Below, one piece after another: positions 8,308-17,806 of a stretch of DNA of 64,000 nt. The stretch comes from Rickettsiaceae bacterium (GTDB lineage: Bacteria; Pseudomonadota; Alphaproteobacteria; Rickettsiales; Rickettsiaceae). The notes under the pieces are model-generated. The model worked only from the letters and a program-made list of their open reading frames with translations, did no database searches and was not told the DNA's origin. Position 1 is the stretch's first letter. Every line of letters starts with the position of its first letter. The position numbers and the translations under genes are program-made. The stretch lies in the NCBI GenBank assembly GCA_024236375.1, contig JACKKP010000003.1, positions 62,001 through 126,000 on the forward strand, written 5' to 3'.

Positions 8308-9669
8308 TTAAGGTTCTAAAGCCTTCTCTATTCTATTTCGGCCATTTTCTTTAGCCTTATATAACGCTTTATCTGTACGACTAATAAAGCTCTCTATGTC
8401 TTCTTTAGGCGAAAATTCTGCAATACCTAGTGAAGCAGTTTTCTTAATAGGTTCATTCTGACCTGGAATATAAAAGTCAAAATTTTCGACTGCTTTTCTA
8501 ATAAATTCAGCTTTTTTAAATGCATCTTCTAAAGACATATTAGTAAATAACACTGCAAACTCTTCACCACCATAACGAGCTATTAAATCTGTAACTCGTA
8601 CTGATTGTTTCAATATCATGCATAGTGATTGAAGTACTTTATCCCCAGCCTGATGGCCATAATTATCATTCACTAATTTAAAAAAATCCATATCTAATAT
8701 TAATAACGACATTTTTTGATTAGATGTTTTAACCTTTTCTGACATTTGCATTATATGAGTATCAAAATAACGGCGATTAAATACACCAGTGAGACCATCT
8801 TTAGTCGATAAATTGACTTTTTCTTCAAGTTCTCGTCGTAAGTAATCTTGATATAATTTGCGTCTCAATTGAGTTTTAACTCTTGCTTGCAATTCACTTT
8901 TATCAACTGGATCAATAAAATAATCATTTACTCCCAAATCCATACTTTTGATTACAATTGGCATATCTTCTTCTTGTGCTAGGAGCATTAATACACTATT
9001 ACGAAATTTAGGATTAGACCGCAAGCTCACTCCAACTCTTAAAGGATCCTGACCTATTTGACAGCTAATAATAATTAAATCACAAGTCTCTAATGTTGAA
9101 TTTAGTAGCTGCTCTGGAGTACTTGCCACAGTCACTAACTGAGTCAAAGGTTGTAAGTAAGTTTTAATATTTTTTGCCTGTACAATATCATCATCTAATA
9201 AAACGATTTGGCTCTTAGAAAAATCATCCTCTATATCATTTAAATTTTCACCAAATTCACGATTAATTTTATTTCTTAATTGAAGTTCATCTATAATACT
9301 TTTAGTACGCACTAGAGATTTTACACGAGCAAATAACGCAGTATCATTAATTGGTTTAGTCAAAAATTCATCTGCTCCAGCTTGTAGCCCTTTAACCCTA
9401 TCTTCAATATCCGTTAGAGCAGTCACCATTACTACAGGAATATGTTTGGTATTAATATTTGCTTTAATACGTTTGCAAGTTTCAAAACCATCAATACCAG
9501 GCATCATCACATCGAGTAATATTATATCTACAGATTGTTTTTCTAATATTTCAATTGCGCCTATACCACTATTGGCAGTTACAACGGTATAGTATTCCCC
9601 TAGTAATTTTGCTTCAAGTAATTTAACATTTTGTTCTAAGTCATCAACAACTAATATGGTAGCAGTCAT
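8308..9669 (-). CDS. pleD: PleD-type response regulator diguanylate cyclase (REC-REC-GGDEF)
   Basis: Makes cyclic di-GMP from GTP when its first receiver domain is phosphorylated. Domains in the 453 residues: REC1 about 4-120 with phospho-acceptor D53 (IILLDVMMPG); REC2 about 154-270, where the acceptor is replaced (LIIISCQIG); and GGDEF about 290-450 with an active GGEEF at 367-371. An RxxD inhibitory-site motif lies at 358-361, five residues before GGEEF, as in Caulobacter PleD. The degenerate second receiver is also known there as a dimerisation adaptor. divK lies 12 bp upstream on the same strand, the usual alphaproteobacterial pairing. Confidence 0.95.
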   Translation of the reverse strand: MTATILVVDDLEQNVKLLEAKLLGEYYTVVTANSGIGAIEILEKQSVDIILLDVMMPGIDGFETCKRIKANINTKHIPVVMVTALTDIEDRVKGLQAGADEFLTKPINDTALFARVKSLVRTKSIIDELQLRNKINREFGENLNDIEDDFSKSQIVLLDDDIVQAKNIKTYLQPLTQLVTVASTPEQLLNSTLETCDLIIISCQIGQDPLRVGVSLRSNPKFRNSVLMLLAQEEDMPIVIKSMDLGVNDYFIDPVDKSELQARVKTQLRRKLYQDYLRRELEEKVNLSTKDGLTGVFNRRYFDTHIMQMSEKVKTSNQKMSLLILDMDFFKLVNDNYGHQAGDKVLQSLCMILKQSVRVTDLIARYGGEEFAVLFTNMSLEDAFKKAEFIRKAVENFDFYIPGQNEPIKKTASLGIAEFSPKEDIESFISRTDKALYKAKENGRNRIEKALEP

Positions 9670-9681
9670 ATATTCTCTTTC

Positions 9682-10056
9682 TTATTTTGTGACACTAGGA
9701 ATAAACCTTTCTATTGCTTGGAAAAAATCATTAATAGATACTGGTTTAGGAATATATAAGTCACAACCAGATTCAGATATAATTTTTGCATCTCTTTTCA
9801 TAGCAAAAGCACTTATAGCAATAATTGATACTGATTTTGTTAATTCATTTTCACGTAGTTGTTTTATGATATCAATGCCAGAGAGTCCATTTAATTGCAC
9901 ATCCATCAAAATTAAATCCGGTTTCTGCTGTAGTACTATCAAGGGCACATCAACTCCATCTGATGATAAAATAACTTCATGATTTTTTATCATTAATAAA
10001 TCATGAAATAATTTCATATTGAGTGCGTTATCTTCTACAATTAAAACTTTTCCCAT
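9682..10056 (-). CDS. divK: Single-domain response regulator DivK
   Basis: A 124-residue stand-alone receiver with the acidic pair E8/D9, phospho-acceptor D52 (DLILMDVQL) and the conserved Lys in YIPKPVS near 107. In Caulobacter, DivK is phosphorylated by DivJ/PleC and controls the CckA-CtrA pathway. Encoded immediately upstream of pleD, so the pair is probably one transcript. No histidine kinase is present in the window. Confidence 0.92.
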   Translation of the reverse strand: MGKVLIVEDNALNMKLFHDLLMIKNHEVILSSDGVDVPLIVLQQKPDLILMDVQLNGLSGIDIIKQLRENELTKSVSIIAISAFAMKRDAKIISESGCDLYIPKPVSINDFFQAIERFIPSVTK

Positions 10057-10158
10057 ATTATCGTCTACGTAGCATACAGATTTTATACAATCTTTTTTTC
10101 TCTTCTATTTATAATGTAGGACATTTTTTGCAAACTAACAAAATAATATTTACTTTTA

Positions 10159-10647
10159 TTATAAAATTTTATCTTCAATCACCCAACCAGCACTAGATAA
10201 TTGCTTAAAAAATTTACAAACTGAAATATTCAAATTAAATTTTCTAGTAATATCCGCAAACATCTGTTGTGAAATTGCAACTGTTTCATCATTAATAATA
10301 GAAATTTTTTCTGCTATTGGTGAAGATTTAGAAAAAGTTTCCAATAATGATGTTAATTTTTCTAAACCAATATTTACCAAAATTATGTTACCATATAAAT
10401 CTTGATTTAACTCAGCTATGCTTAAAATTAATATAGGCTGCCTTTGGGGCAAGGGATCAATAATTCGAGCGTGAGGAAGAAATTTTTTCCTTGAATATGT
10501 CCATAAAACCACATCTAGCATATTAACCGATTCTAGGTCATTTGTTATTACATAGGTTTGTTTATAATCAGCAAACCCTTTCTCTACCAATTGACAGAAT
10601 GATTTTGTTAAAAACTCTTTCTTTGTATTATAAAAATTTATTTGCAT
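10159..10647 (-). CDS. holC: DNA polymerase III chi subunit
   Basis: Links the clamp loader to single-strand-binding protein at the replication fork. At 162 residues it is somewhat longer than the 147-aa E. coli protein. Family features are MQINFYNT at the start, CQLVEKGFADYKQTYVIT, a DVVLWTYSRKKFLPHA stretch (usually LWTF..GSFIPH) and QPILIL. The gene stands apart, about 100 bp upstream of divK. Partner psi (HolD) is often missing in alphaproteobacteria. Confidence 0.87.
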   Translation of the reverse strand: MQINFYNTKKEFLTKSFCQLVEKGFADYKQTYVITNDLESVNMLDVVLWTYSRKKFLPHARIIDPLPQRQPILILSIAELNQDLYGNIILVNIGLEKLTSLLETFSKSSPIAEKISIINDETVAISQQMFADITRKFNLNISVCKFFKQLSSAGWVIEDKIL

Positions 10648-10860
10648 ATATTATCCGTATCATAAATATGTGACTTTATTAATATATAAGATAATATATA
10701 TTTAGAATAGTAATAAAATTATTTTATAGTATTTAGAGTATCTCAAATATCCAGATACATGTCATAGAAAATTGTTTGAAGTTGAATTGCTATAATTGCT
10801 AATAAATTATTTAGCATCAATTATACTGATATAAAATAGAATCTTTTTGGTTAATAACAT

Positions 10861-10902
10861 AATTAAAAACGACCTCCTTTAGTAAGAAAGTCGTTTTTAA
10901 TT
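10861..10902 (-). terminator. Intrinsic terminator downstream of tlc
   Basis: A perfect 13-bp inverted repeat, AATTAAAAACGAC paired with GTCGTTTTTAATT around a 16-nt loop, about 30 bp after the tlc stop. Read on the minus strand the right arm ends in a T-rich run, the form expected of a Rho-independent terminator. Confidence 0.8.
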
Positions 10903-10932
10903 TTATAAATCTATATGAATTATTCCTACCAA

Positions 10933-12459
10933 TTATATTTTATCTTGTGGGATAATTTCTTCAGATTCTGCTAATTTTTTATAATATTCAGCACCAAGCA
11001 CTTTAACAGAGATCAACCATATAATTACAATTATAAAGAATATAGCAGCAAAATATGGAGTTGCCTCGGCAAAACTTGCAGCTGGCATGATCAAGAAAAA
11101 TGTAGACTGAATAAATCCACCACCAGATTTGCCTAAGCGGCCGCCAATAACGTCCACAGCAGCTTTACCTTTAGTCTTTAACTCATCATCTAAAGGAATA
11201 TATGACATTTCTTTAGTTGAATCAAAGAGTGAGTATTTAGCGCCTTTACTGAGAACATTCTGAGCTGCGCCAATCATCACCGCCAACATTAATGGGGTAC
11301 CGCTAAATAAAGCAGCAATGTGTAATCCAACTGTATTGTCAAAGAAAATGAATGAAAAAAACGCTATACCAGTCACTAATATCATCATTGGTGTAAGCAT
11401 CGCAGCTGTAAACCATGATACTCTTCTTAAAATATTACTCCCTACTAACATGAATAGGATTGCTACAATACTTTGATATGATAGGAATTGCACCATAAAT
11501 GAGGTATATTCTCCTACTGTAGGATATAGTTCACGAATTTTTGATTTCCATATTCCTTCTACGAGTACAATAGATACACCATAAGAAAATACTAAAATAG
11601 CGATCAAACCTAAATAACTTGAAGTTAGAATCATTTTAAAACTATCTGACAGAGATAATTTGACTTTTGATTTTTTCTTTTTAGCTCCAATTGCATCAGG
11701 GTTATATAGCCTAATGTCAGTTAGTATATTAGAATTTATCCATTGATATAAAAACAAGACTATGAGACCATTTAGTATAACGATAGATAATATAGGTATT
11801 AACTTCACTTCTTCAGCAACTAAATCAAGTTTATCATCCAGCAGCACTGGCAAGACCCATAAAGAGAATACCAATACACCCGCATTACTGATTAAGCCAA
11901 ACATAGAGTAAAAGCGCTTTGCTTCTAAAGTACTGGTTACTTGGTTAGCAAATTGCCAAAACAATAAGCTAAGCATCATACTTCCCCACATTTCAGCTAT
12001 AATATAAATGCTTGCATAGCTCCACTTTCCGGCAATTTTTAGTATCCATTTAAAGATCGGATATTGCACTATTAACAAATCTATTTTTTCCGGTGAAGGA
12101 TGAAAAACATTTGGGTTAGGATAAATCAGAAATGTAAAGATTGCTATAGCAATAATAAATGTTGTCGTCACAACCTTAAATACCTTTTGAGGCGACATAA
12201 TATTACATAATTTGGCATATAATACCATTAATATTAGAGCAGAAGGTAATACAAAATATAGTTTCAAGAAACCTAGGGCTTCAGGTCCAATATTTACTAC
12301 AACCAAACCATCTTTTATAGAACGAAGGGTTGAATAATTAACTAAAATGAAAGTCATCATTAAAGCCATTGGTATGAATTTTTTATTCTCAATACCATTA
12401 ATTGGCCAAAATATATTTCTTATTTTACTGAGAAAGTTAGAGTTATTAGAAACGTCCAT
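10933..12459 (-). CDS. tlc1: ATP/ADP translocase, Tlc1 type
   Basis: Exchanges host ATP for bacterial ADP across the inner membrane, the energy-parasitism transporter of Rickettsiales and Chlamydiae. 508 residues with about 12 hydrophobic segments. Diagnostic stretches are STLRSIKDGLVV near residue 44, KIAGKWSYASIY near 140, QVTSTLEAKRFYSMFGL near 173, YSLFDSTKEMSYIPLDDEL near 407 and GGRLGKSGGGFIQS near 439. These resemble R. prowazekii Tlc1 closely, as recalled from the known protein, more than the other paralogs. A TTGACA/TAATAT promoter lies at 12493-12521 and a strong terminator at 10861-10902, so it is a single-gene unit. Confidence 0.95.
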   Translation of the reverse strand: MDVSNNSNFLSKIRNIFWPINGIENKKFIPMALMMTFILVNYSTLRSIKDGLVVVNIGPEALGFLKLYFVLPSALILMVLYAKLCNIMSPQKVFKVVTTTFIIAIAIFTFLIYPNPNVFHPSPEKIDLLIVQYPIFKWILKIAGKWSYASIYIIAEMWGSMMLSLLFWQFANQVTSTLEAKRFYSMFGLISNAGVLVFSLWVLPVLLDDKLDLVAEEVKLIPILSIVILNGLIVLFLYQWINSNILTDIRLYNPDAIGAKKKKSKVKLSLSDSFKMILTSSYLGLIAILVFSYGVSIVLVEGIWKSKIRELYPTVGEYTSFMVQFLSYQSIVAILFMLVGSNILRRVSWFTAAMLTPMMILVTGIAFFSFIFFDNTVGLHIAALFSGTPLMLAVMIGAAQNVLSKGAKYSLFDSTKEMSYIPLDDELKTKGKAAVDVIGGRLGKSGGGFIQSTFFLIMPAASFAEATPYFAAIFFIIVIIWLISVKVLGAEYYKKLAESEEIIPQDKI

Positions 12460-12492
12460 GAATATTCCTTAACATTAGTTTAGCACCAGTGA

Positions 12493-12521
12493 ATATTAAT
12501 CATTATATAGAGTGGTGTCAA
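12493..12521 (-). promoter_or_regulatory. Candidate promoter of tlc1
   Basis: On the minus strand: TTGACA at 12521-12516, a 17-bp spacer, then TAATAT at 12498-12493. The predicted start lies about 25-30 bp before the tlc ATG. The -35 is perfect and the -10 matches four of six bases. Confidence 0.5.
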
Positions 12522-12565
12522 TATAATTAACTACTTATAGGTTTTTTCTTTATAAAAATTTATTA

Positions 12566-14941
12566 TTAATATATGGCATTTGAATAATGATCATTTTCTA
12601 TTTTTTCAAATATTTCATGCATCGAATCCTTCTCTTCGTCAACCTCATCAACATTATAATTCTCTATTACTTTCCTTTTAAAAGCCTCTATTATTGCGTT
12701 ATCGGCATCAGATAGTTCGCCTGTATCAGGATCAATCTTATGTAAGTATATAGTGTTGGGTATTTTAAAATCTTTATATGGCTTCCTATCATCTAACTGT
12801 TGCATAAAATGTACAAAAGCTGGTAGCGCTACTGTAGCACCAGATACCCTACTACCTAAACTTCTAGGAAGGTCATAACCTATATAAGTACCCACCACTA
12901 TTTCCGGCGTAAATCCTATAAACCATGTATCTTTTGCATCATTTGTAGTACCTGTTTTCCCTGCAATAGATAAATTAAGTATTTTAGACCTTTGAGCAGT
13001 ACCACGTTCAACGCTTCCTTTTAAAAGAGAAATCATCTGATAGTTAGTGCCAGAATCAATAATATATTGGGGTTGCTCTTCGGTAATTTGAGGTAATATT
13101 AAGTCTTCCTGTTCTTGGAAATTACAATTTATACAATCACTATAATCTCTTTTATAAATAATATTACCAAAACGATCTTTAATCATTTCTATATAATGCG
13201 GTTCTGTCTTGTAACCACCATTAGCAATTTGGCCAAATGCATTAACCATTTGCGATAAAGTAGTTTCTAATGCGCCTAAAACAATAGAGTGAAAATAGGG
13301 GGGATTGTGATTAACTCCAAACCGCATAATTACATCGCGTACAGCATCAATACCGGCGAATTGGCTAACTTTAATAGTAATAATATTACGCGATTTTTCT
13401 AGACCTTTTCTGACCGTCATGGGTCCCAAAAAGTTTCTTTCAAAATTTTGTGGCACCCAAAGAGGCATATTTGGTCCTTGATAAATTTCCATCGGTTCAT
13501 CAAAAATAATATCATTAGGTTCTAATCCCTTTTCAAGAGCTGCTAAATAGACAAAAGGTTTGATCAACGAACCTACTTGACGCTTACTTTGAGTAACACG
13601 GTCAAAATGGCTGGTATCAAAGTCATAACCGCCCTGCACTGCTAAAACGCGTCCATTATGGTGGTCCATCACCATAAACCCACCATTTACATCAGGAATC
13701 TGTTGCAAAAAGTAGTCATTTTCTATTTTTTCAACTGCAATTACTTGACCCGCTTTAAGAATTTTATGCATAGATATCAAATTAGTTGCAGCCCATTGAG
13801 AATCCTTTAGATATATCTTGTCCTTTAATCCATCTTGTAATCCTATTACTGCATGATCATCCTGCACATCCAAAACTGCAGCTAATTTATAATGAAGTAA
13901 ACCAATTGGTGTTTGTATTTTATTCAATATTTCTAGCCAATTTTCAATATTAATTTGTTGAGCTATAGGGCCACGATAACCTCTTTTCATATCATATTGT
14001 TTGATTGCAAAGCGCAGTGCGTTAGTAGCATTTTGTTGTATTTGGGAATCTAGACATGTAATAATCGTCAGGCCTGCTGTATAAAAATATTCCTCATTAA
14101 ACATAGAAATAACTTCTTGCCTTACTTTAGAAGCATAATAATCTGCTTCTACCATCATGACTTTATCTTTTTTACGCAAAATAATTGGTTCTGCTTTGGC
14201 CACATTTGCATCTTCCAAAGAAATATAACCTTCAGCATACATTCGATCGATAATATAATTTTTACGTACAAAAGCACGTTCATAATTCGTCTCCGGATTG
14301 AACTTTGAAGGGGCTTTAGGCAAAGATGCAAGTAATGCACACTCACTCAGAGTCAATTCTTCGAGCGATTTATTGAAATAATTTAGTGCGGCCATCGCGA
14401 CCCCATAAGCACCTTTGCCTAAAAATATCTGATTTAAATATAACTCCAGAATCTGATCCTTAGACAAATCATGAGTAATACGCAAAGATAATATTGCCTC
14501 TTTTATTTTACGACTCAAAGACCTCTCAGAGGTCAACAACAAATTTTTAACTACTTGCTGAGTGATAGTAGACCCCCCCTCTACTCTCTTACCACTTAGT
14601 ATATTCTCTATATTTGCTGCTGCAGCTCTTAAAATACCTAAAAAATCAATCCCTGGATGAGAATAAAAATTTTTATCCTCCCCAGCGATAAAAGCATTAA
14701 TAAGATCTTGAGGAATAGAATTAATAGGGATAAATACTCTTTTTTCCCTTGCATATTCTTCTATTAATTTGCCATCTGAAGAATATATTCTAGTAATTGA
14801 AGGCGGATAATATTGTTCCAACTGATCATAACTAGGTAAGTCTTTGCTATAATATAAAAACACACAAGCTGTAATAAATATTATCATCAAAAATAACTTT
14901 AAAAAATTTCTGAAGATAAATTTTATTATACTTAGCGTCAT
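12566..14941 (-). CDS. mrcA: Penicillin-binding protein 1A (bifunctional transglycosylase/transpeptidase)
   Basis: Polymerises and cross-links peptidoglycan at the outer face of the inner membrane. About 791 residues from the ATG at 14941; a TTG three codons upstream is less likely. A single N-terminal membrane segment (about 8-30) is followed by the GT51 domain, with GEDKNFYSHPGIDF (catalytic Glu) and GGSTITQQVVKN. The OB-like PBP1A linker comes next. The transpeptidase domain has the active-site Ser in VGSLIKPFVY (SxxK), SRN in the second motif and KTGTT as third motif. All key residues are present, so peptidoglycan synthesis seems functional. miaB lies upstream on the same strand. Confidence 0.95.
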   Translation of the reverse strand: MTLSIIKFIFRNFLKLFLMIIFITACVFLYYSKDLPSYDQLEQYYPPSITRIYSSDGKLIEEYAREKRVFIPINSIPQDLINAFIAGEDKNFYSHPGIDFLGILRAAAANIENILSGKRVEGGSTITQQVVKNLLLTSERSLSRKIKEAILSLRITHDLSKDQILELYLNQIFLGKGAYGVAMAALNYFNKSLEELTLSECALLASLPKAPSKFNPETNYERAFVRKNYIIDRMYAEGYISLEDANVAKAEPIILRKKDKVMMVEADYYASKVRQEVISMFNEEYFYTAGLTIITCLDSQIQQNATNALRFAIKQYDMKRGYRGPIAQQINIENWLEILNKIQTPIGLLHYKLAAVLDVQDDHAVIGLQDGLKDKIYLKDSQWAATNLISMHKILKAGQVIAVEKIENDYFLQQIPDVNGGFMVMDHHNGRVLAVQGGYDFDTSHFDRVTQSKRQVGSLIKPFVYLAALEKGLEPNDIIFDEPMEIYQGPNMPLWVPQNFERNFLGPMTVRKGLEKSRNIITIKVSQFAGIDAVRDVIMRFGVNHNPPYFHSIVLGALETTLSQMVNAFGQIANGGYKTEPHYIEMIKDRFGNIIYKRDYSDCINCNFQEQEDLILPQITEEQPQYIIDSGTNYQMISLLKGSVERGTAQRSKILNLSIAGKTGTTNDAKDTWFIGFTPEIVVGTYIGYDLPRSLGSRVSGATVALPAFVHFMQQLDDRKPYKDFKIPNTIYLHKIDPDTGELSDADNAIIEAFKRKVIENYNVDEVDEEKDSMHEIFEKIENDHYSNAIY

Positions 14942-14994
14942 ATATTTCAATGGTAATTAATTCAATAAAGGGCTTTAGATAAATATATTATTAC

Positions 14995-16329
14995 TCATAT
15001 AAGTTCACAAGCAAGACCTGTAGGTAAAGCTTTAACAATATTGACCTGTGCTATTTTCCCGATTAGTTCTGCCCCAGCATTTTCAACATAAGCAGATTGC
15101 ATATAAGGTGTCTTACCCATAATCTGATTTTGGTATTTACCCATTTTCTCAAATAGTACTGGCACAATTTTTCCTACGTATTCTTGATTCTGGTTAAATT
15201 GTTGTTGCGATAATTCCTTTTGTAATATTTCTAATCTACTAGTCTTAATTTCTTCAGGTACTTGCTGCATATTAGCAGCAGGAGTACCAGGTCTAGGGCT
15301 ATATTTGAACGAGAAACACTGTCCATAACGTACTTTTGTGACTAAATCCATAGTATCCGCAAAATCCTCATCAGTTTCTCCAGGAAATCCTACTATAAAA
15401 TCTGAAGATAATATTATGTCTGGTCGTGCAACACGTAATTTATCAATAATTGTAAAATATTCCTCTCTAGTATGCTTGCGGTTCATGGCTTTTAGTATTT
15501 TATTTGAACCTGACTGGACAGGAAGGTGCAAAAACGGCATTAATTTTTGCTCTATTCCGTGCAACGCTATCAACTTATCATCCATATCCCGTGGATGAGA
15601 AGTAGTATATCTAATTCTTTCTAAACCATTAATGTTAGAAATATGACTAATAAGGTCTGCCAGAGAAAAAACTTCATCGAGATTAGCTTTTCCGTGATAA
15701 GCATTAACATTCTGGCCAAGCAAATATATTTCCTTTGAGCCTTTAGCAACAGCCGCCATAGCTTCTCTATAAATCTGTTCAACTGGTCTTGAAAATTCTG
15801 CTCCTCTAGTATAAGGCACTACACAAAAAGTACAAAATTTATCGCAACCTTCTTGCACAGAAATAAATGCACTTGCACCTTGACTCATTGTGGTCTCTTG
15901 TAGATTATCGAATTTTGTTTCTTCAACAAAATCAAGATCTATAAGATTTTTCTCAGAACGAGCTAATTTTTCAAGCAGTGTTGGCAAACTATGATAAGAT
16001 TGAGGGCCAACTACTATATCAACATAATGAGCTCGTTTAAATATCTCATCACCTTCTGCTTGCGCCACACATCCTGCAACTACAATGATCATATCTCCTT
16101 TGCCTTGTTTAATACGCTCATCTTTTATAATCTTTATGCGTCCTAGTTCAGAATAAATTTTCTCTGAAGCCTTTTCCCTGATATGGCAAGTATTTAAAAT
16201 CACCATATCTGCACATTCAAGCTGAGTAGTTTCCTTAAAACCAAAAGGTTTTAATAATTCTTGCATTTTAATAGAATCATAAACATTCATTTGGCAACCA
16301 TATGTTTTGATATAAAGATTTTTAGACAT
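14995..16329 (-). CDS. miaB: tRNA-2-methylthio-N6-dimethylallyladenosine synthase (radical SAM)
   Basis: Adds the methylthio group to i6A37 of tRNAs that read UNN codons. I place the start at the ATG at 16329 (MSKNLYIKTYGCQMN), 15 codons inside the longest frame, because family members begin there; this gives 444 residues. The auxiliary cluster cysteines are C12, C48 and C87; the radical SAM CxxxCxxC is C162, C166 and C169 (GCDKFCTFC). A C-terminal TRAM domain follows from about residue 375. Upstream of PBP1A and divergent from the ABC-2 permease gene, 83 bp away. Confidence 0.95.
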   Translation of the reverse strand: MSKNLYIKTYGCQMNVYDSIKMQELLKPFGFKETTQLECADMVILNTCHIREKASEKIYSELGRIKIIKDERIKQGKGDMIIVVAGCVAQAEGDEIFKRAHYVDIVVGPQSYHSLPTLLEKLARSEKNLIDLDFVEETKFDNLQETTMSQGASAFISVQEGCDKFCTFCVVPYTRGAEFSRPVEQIYREAMAAVAKGSKEIYLLGQNVNAYHGKANLDEVFSLADLISHISNINGLERIRYTTSHPRDMDDKLIALHGIEQKLMPFLHLPVQSGSNKILKAMNRKHTREEYFTIIDKLRVARPDIILSSDFIVGFPGETDEDFADTMDLVTKVRYGQCFSFKYSPRPGTPAANMQQVPEEIKTSRLEILQKELSQQQFNQNQEYVGKIVPVLFEKMGKYQNQIMGKTPYMQSAYVENAGAELIGKIAQVNIVKALPTGLACELI

Positions 16330-16412
16330 ATAGAGAAGTATTATATTGATAAAAATTACGCCAGAATATATCATATGTTCTAGAAAATTAACAGAAAATA
16401 ATAAACCATTTT

Positions 16413-17183
16413 ATGGAACCAATTAACTGGTATGGAGCAATCATCTTAACTAAACGTGAAGTGAAGAGGTTTTTAAAAGTATATAATCAAACGATAATTT
16501 CTCCTATGGTATCTGCTTTGTTATTTTTAGCGATATTTGTGTTAGCAATGAACAACAAAAATCAACAAATATCTAATATAGATTTTATTCATTTTATCAG
16601 CTATGGTCTGATCATAATGAGCATAACTCAGCAAAGCTTTGCTAATAGCTCTTCTTCTTTTATTATGTATAAAGTTTTGGGTTATATAAATGATATAATC
16701 ATGCCTCCGCTAGGATATATCGAGATTATATTTGCTTTTATCATAAGCTCTGTAATTAGAGGAGTTTTAGTAGGAATAACAGTCAGCTTAGCGTTTGCAC
16801 CTTTCATAGATTATCAAATATTTCATCCATTTTTGCTAATTATTCATGTATTACTAGCTTGTATATTACTTGCACAATTAGGACTATTAGGAGGACTAAT
16901 ATCTAATACATTTGATCAGTTATCCGCTGTTACAAATTATCTTATTAATCCCTTGGCCTTTTTATCAGGCACTTTTTACTCAGTAAAATCTCTGCCATTA
17001 TTTTTGCAGCATCTCAATTTATTTAATCCCTTCTTTTATATTATAGATGGGTTCCGATATTGTTTTACCAATCAAAGCGACGGTAACATTATACTTGGTA
17101 CTGCAGTTTTGTTAATATCAAACCTTATAATGTTTTATATATTATGCAAATTAATCAAAACCGGATGGCGCATTAAATCTTAA
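16413..17183 (+). CDS. ABC-2 type transporter permease (YadH-like)
   Basis: A 256-residue inner-membrane protein with six hydrophobic segments and the ABC-2 fold. Typical features are WYGAIILTKREVKRFLKVYNQTIISP at the N-terminus, LIMSITQQSFANSSSS near 71, and LINPLAFLSGTFYSVKSLPLFLQ near 181 with FNPFFYIIDGFRY after it. Such permeases export lipids, polysaccharides or drugs with a separate ATPase, but no ATPase gene is adjacent. The downstream side is occupied by a transposon remnant and an IS5-family element. The partner may lie elsewhere or may have been displaced. Confidence 0.85.
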   Translation: MEPINWYGAIILTKREVKRFLKVYNQTIISPMVSALLFLAIFVLAMNNKNQQISNIDFIHFISYGLIIMSITQQSFANSSSSFIMYKVLGYINDIIMPPLGYIEIIFAFIISSVIRGVLVGITVSLAFAPFIDYQIFHPFLLIIHVLLACILLAQLGLLGGLISNTFDQLSAVTNYLINPLAFLSGTFYSVKSLPLFLQHLNLFNPFFYIIDGFRYCFTNQSDGNIILGTAVLLISNLIMFYILCKLIKTGWRIKS

Positions 17184-17209
17184 TTATTCATACCGCGTGA
17201 ATACCATTA

Positions 17210-17368
17210 CCATAGTCGTTTACAATAGAGTATTGCATTTAAAGAAAAAGAAATTGCTTGATGTAAGTCTTCCATGTAAGGTAAATGTTGGTTGACCCAG
17301 CGTTTGAGTTAGCACACAGCTTTTCTCTGATTCACACCTCAGCAATACTCTATTGTAAAGAACTATGG
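17210..17368 (-). mobile_element. MITE-like element with IS630-type transposase tail (copy 1)
   Basis: A 159-bp element bounded by imperfect inverted repeats of about 27 bp (17210-17236 and 17342-17368), both beginning CCATAG when read inwards and sharing TACAATAGAGTATTGC. On the minus strand it keeps the last part of a transposase frame: KRWVNQHLPYMEDLHQAISF, continuing to a stop near the end. A 1-base deletion relative to copy 2 breaks the frame upstream. The sequence is the same internally deleted form as 53541-53702: the first 37 bases from the outer end are identical, then both jump to the same coding tail. The final GG is shared with the start of the adjoining IS5-family element. The IS630 assignment is by likeness of the C-terminus and is moderate. 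Confidence 0.65.
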
Positions 17369-17373
17369 CATTG

Positions 17374-17781
17374 TTAACAAAATAATTTGAATAATTTAGC
17401 GATAGCAAGAGCTATGAAGCTAAGGAAAGAGTGATCCATTTTATCAAATCTCATAGCGATCCTCTTATTTTCCTTTAATCTACCAAAGAAGCGCTCAATG
17501 ATATTACGTTTTTTGTATAGTTTAACGTCATAAAAATCTTCAGGAGTTAATACGGAATCCTCTGGTAAATAAACTCCTTTAAATGGTATTACAGGAGTCA
17601 CTCCGTGTGATTTAATAATACTCCTAACATTTGCAGTGTCGTACCCCTTGTCGGCCACAAGGTATTTTATTTTATCCCACGGCAGTTCTTGGTTAAGCTC
17701 TTCAAAGCTTTTACAATCTTGTCTTTGCGCTGGAAACAGTTTACAAGCTACAACCGAGTGGTCACTAATTGCAACGTGCAT
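17374..17781 (-). CDS. IS5-family transposase, C-terminal (catalytic) half
   Basis: 135 residues from the first ATG, but the frame is open further upstream (GRGRKGLGTT before MHVAISDH), so it is probably made as a fusion with the preceding ORF. It carries the second catalytic Asp in LVADKGYD (about residue 44) and the catalytic Glu in ERFFGRLKENKRIAMRFD (about 98). The stop lies inside the left inverted repeat of the IS. Reaching this frame from the first ORF needs a net +1 (or -2) shift, most likely on the A7 tract around 17832-17838. Confidence 0.85.
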   Translation of the reverse strand: MHVAISDHSVVACKLFPAQRQDCKSFEELNQELPWDKIKYLVADKGYDTANVRSIIKSHGVTPVIPFKGVYLPEDSVLTPEDFYDVKLYKKRNIIERFFGRLKENKRIAMRFDKMDHSFLSFIALAIAKLFKLFC

Positions 17782-17806
17782 AGTTGTGCCTAAACCCTTT
17801 CTTCCT

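Noticed and set aside
8308..9669. Degenerate second receiver domain of PleD as a novel feature
   Set aside because: PleD of Caulobacter also has a second, non-phosphorylated receiver used as an adaptor, so this is normal.
17220..17408. 62-codon open frame on the minus strand spanning the MITE and IS5 end
   Set aside because: It is a frame created by crossing two mobile elements; the real coding trace in the MITE is in a different frame.
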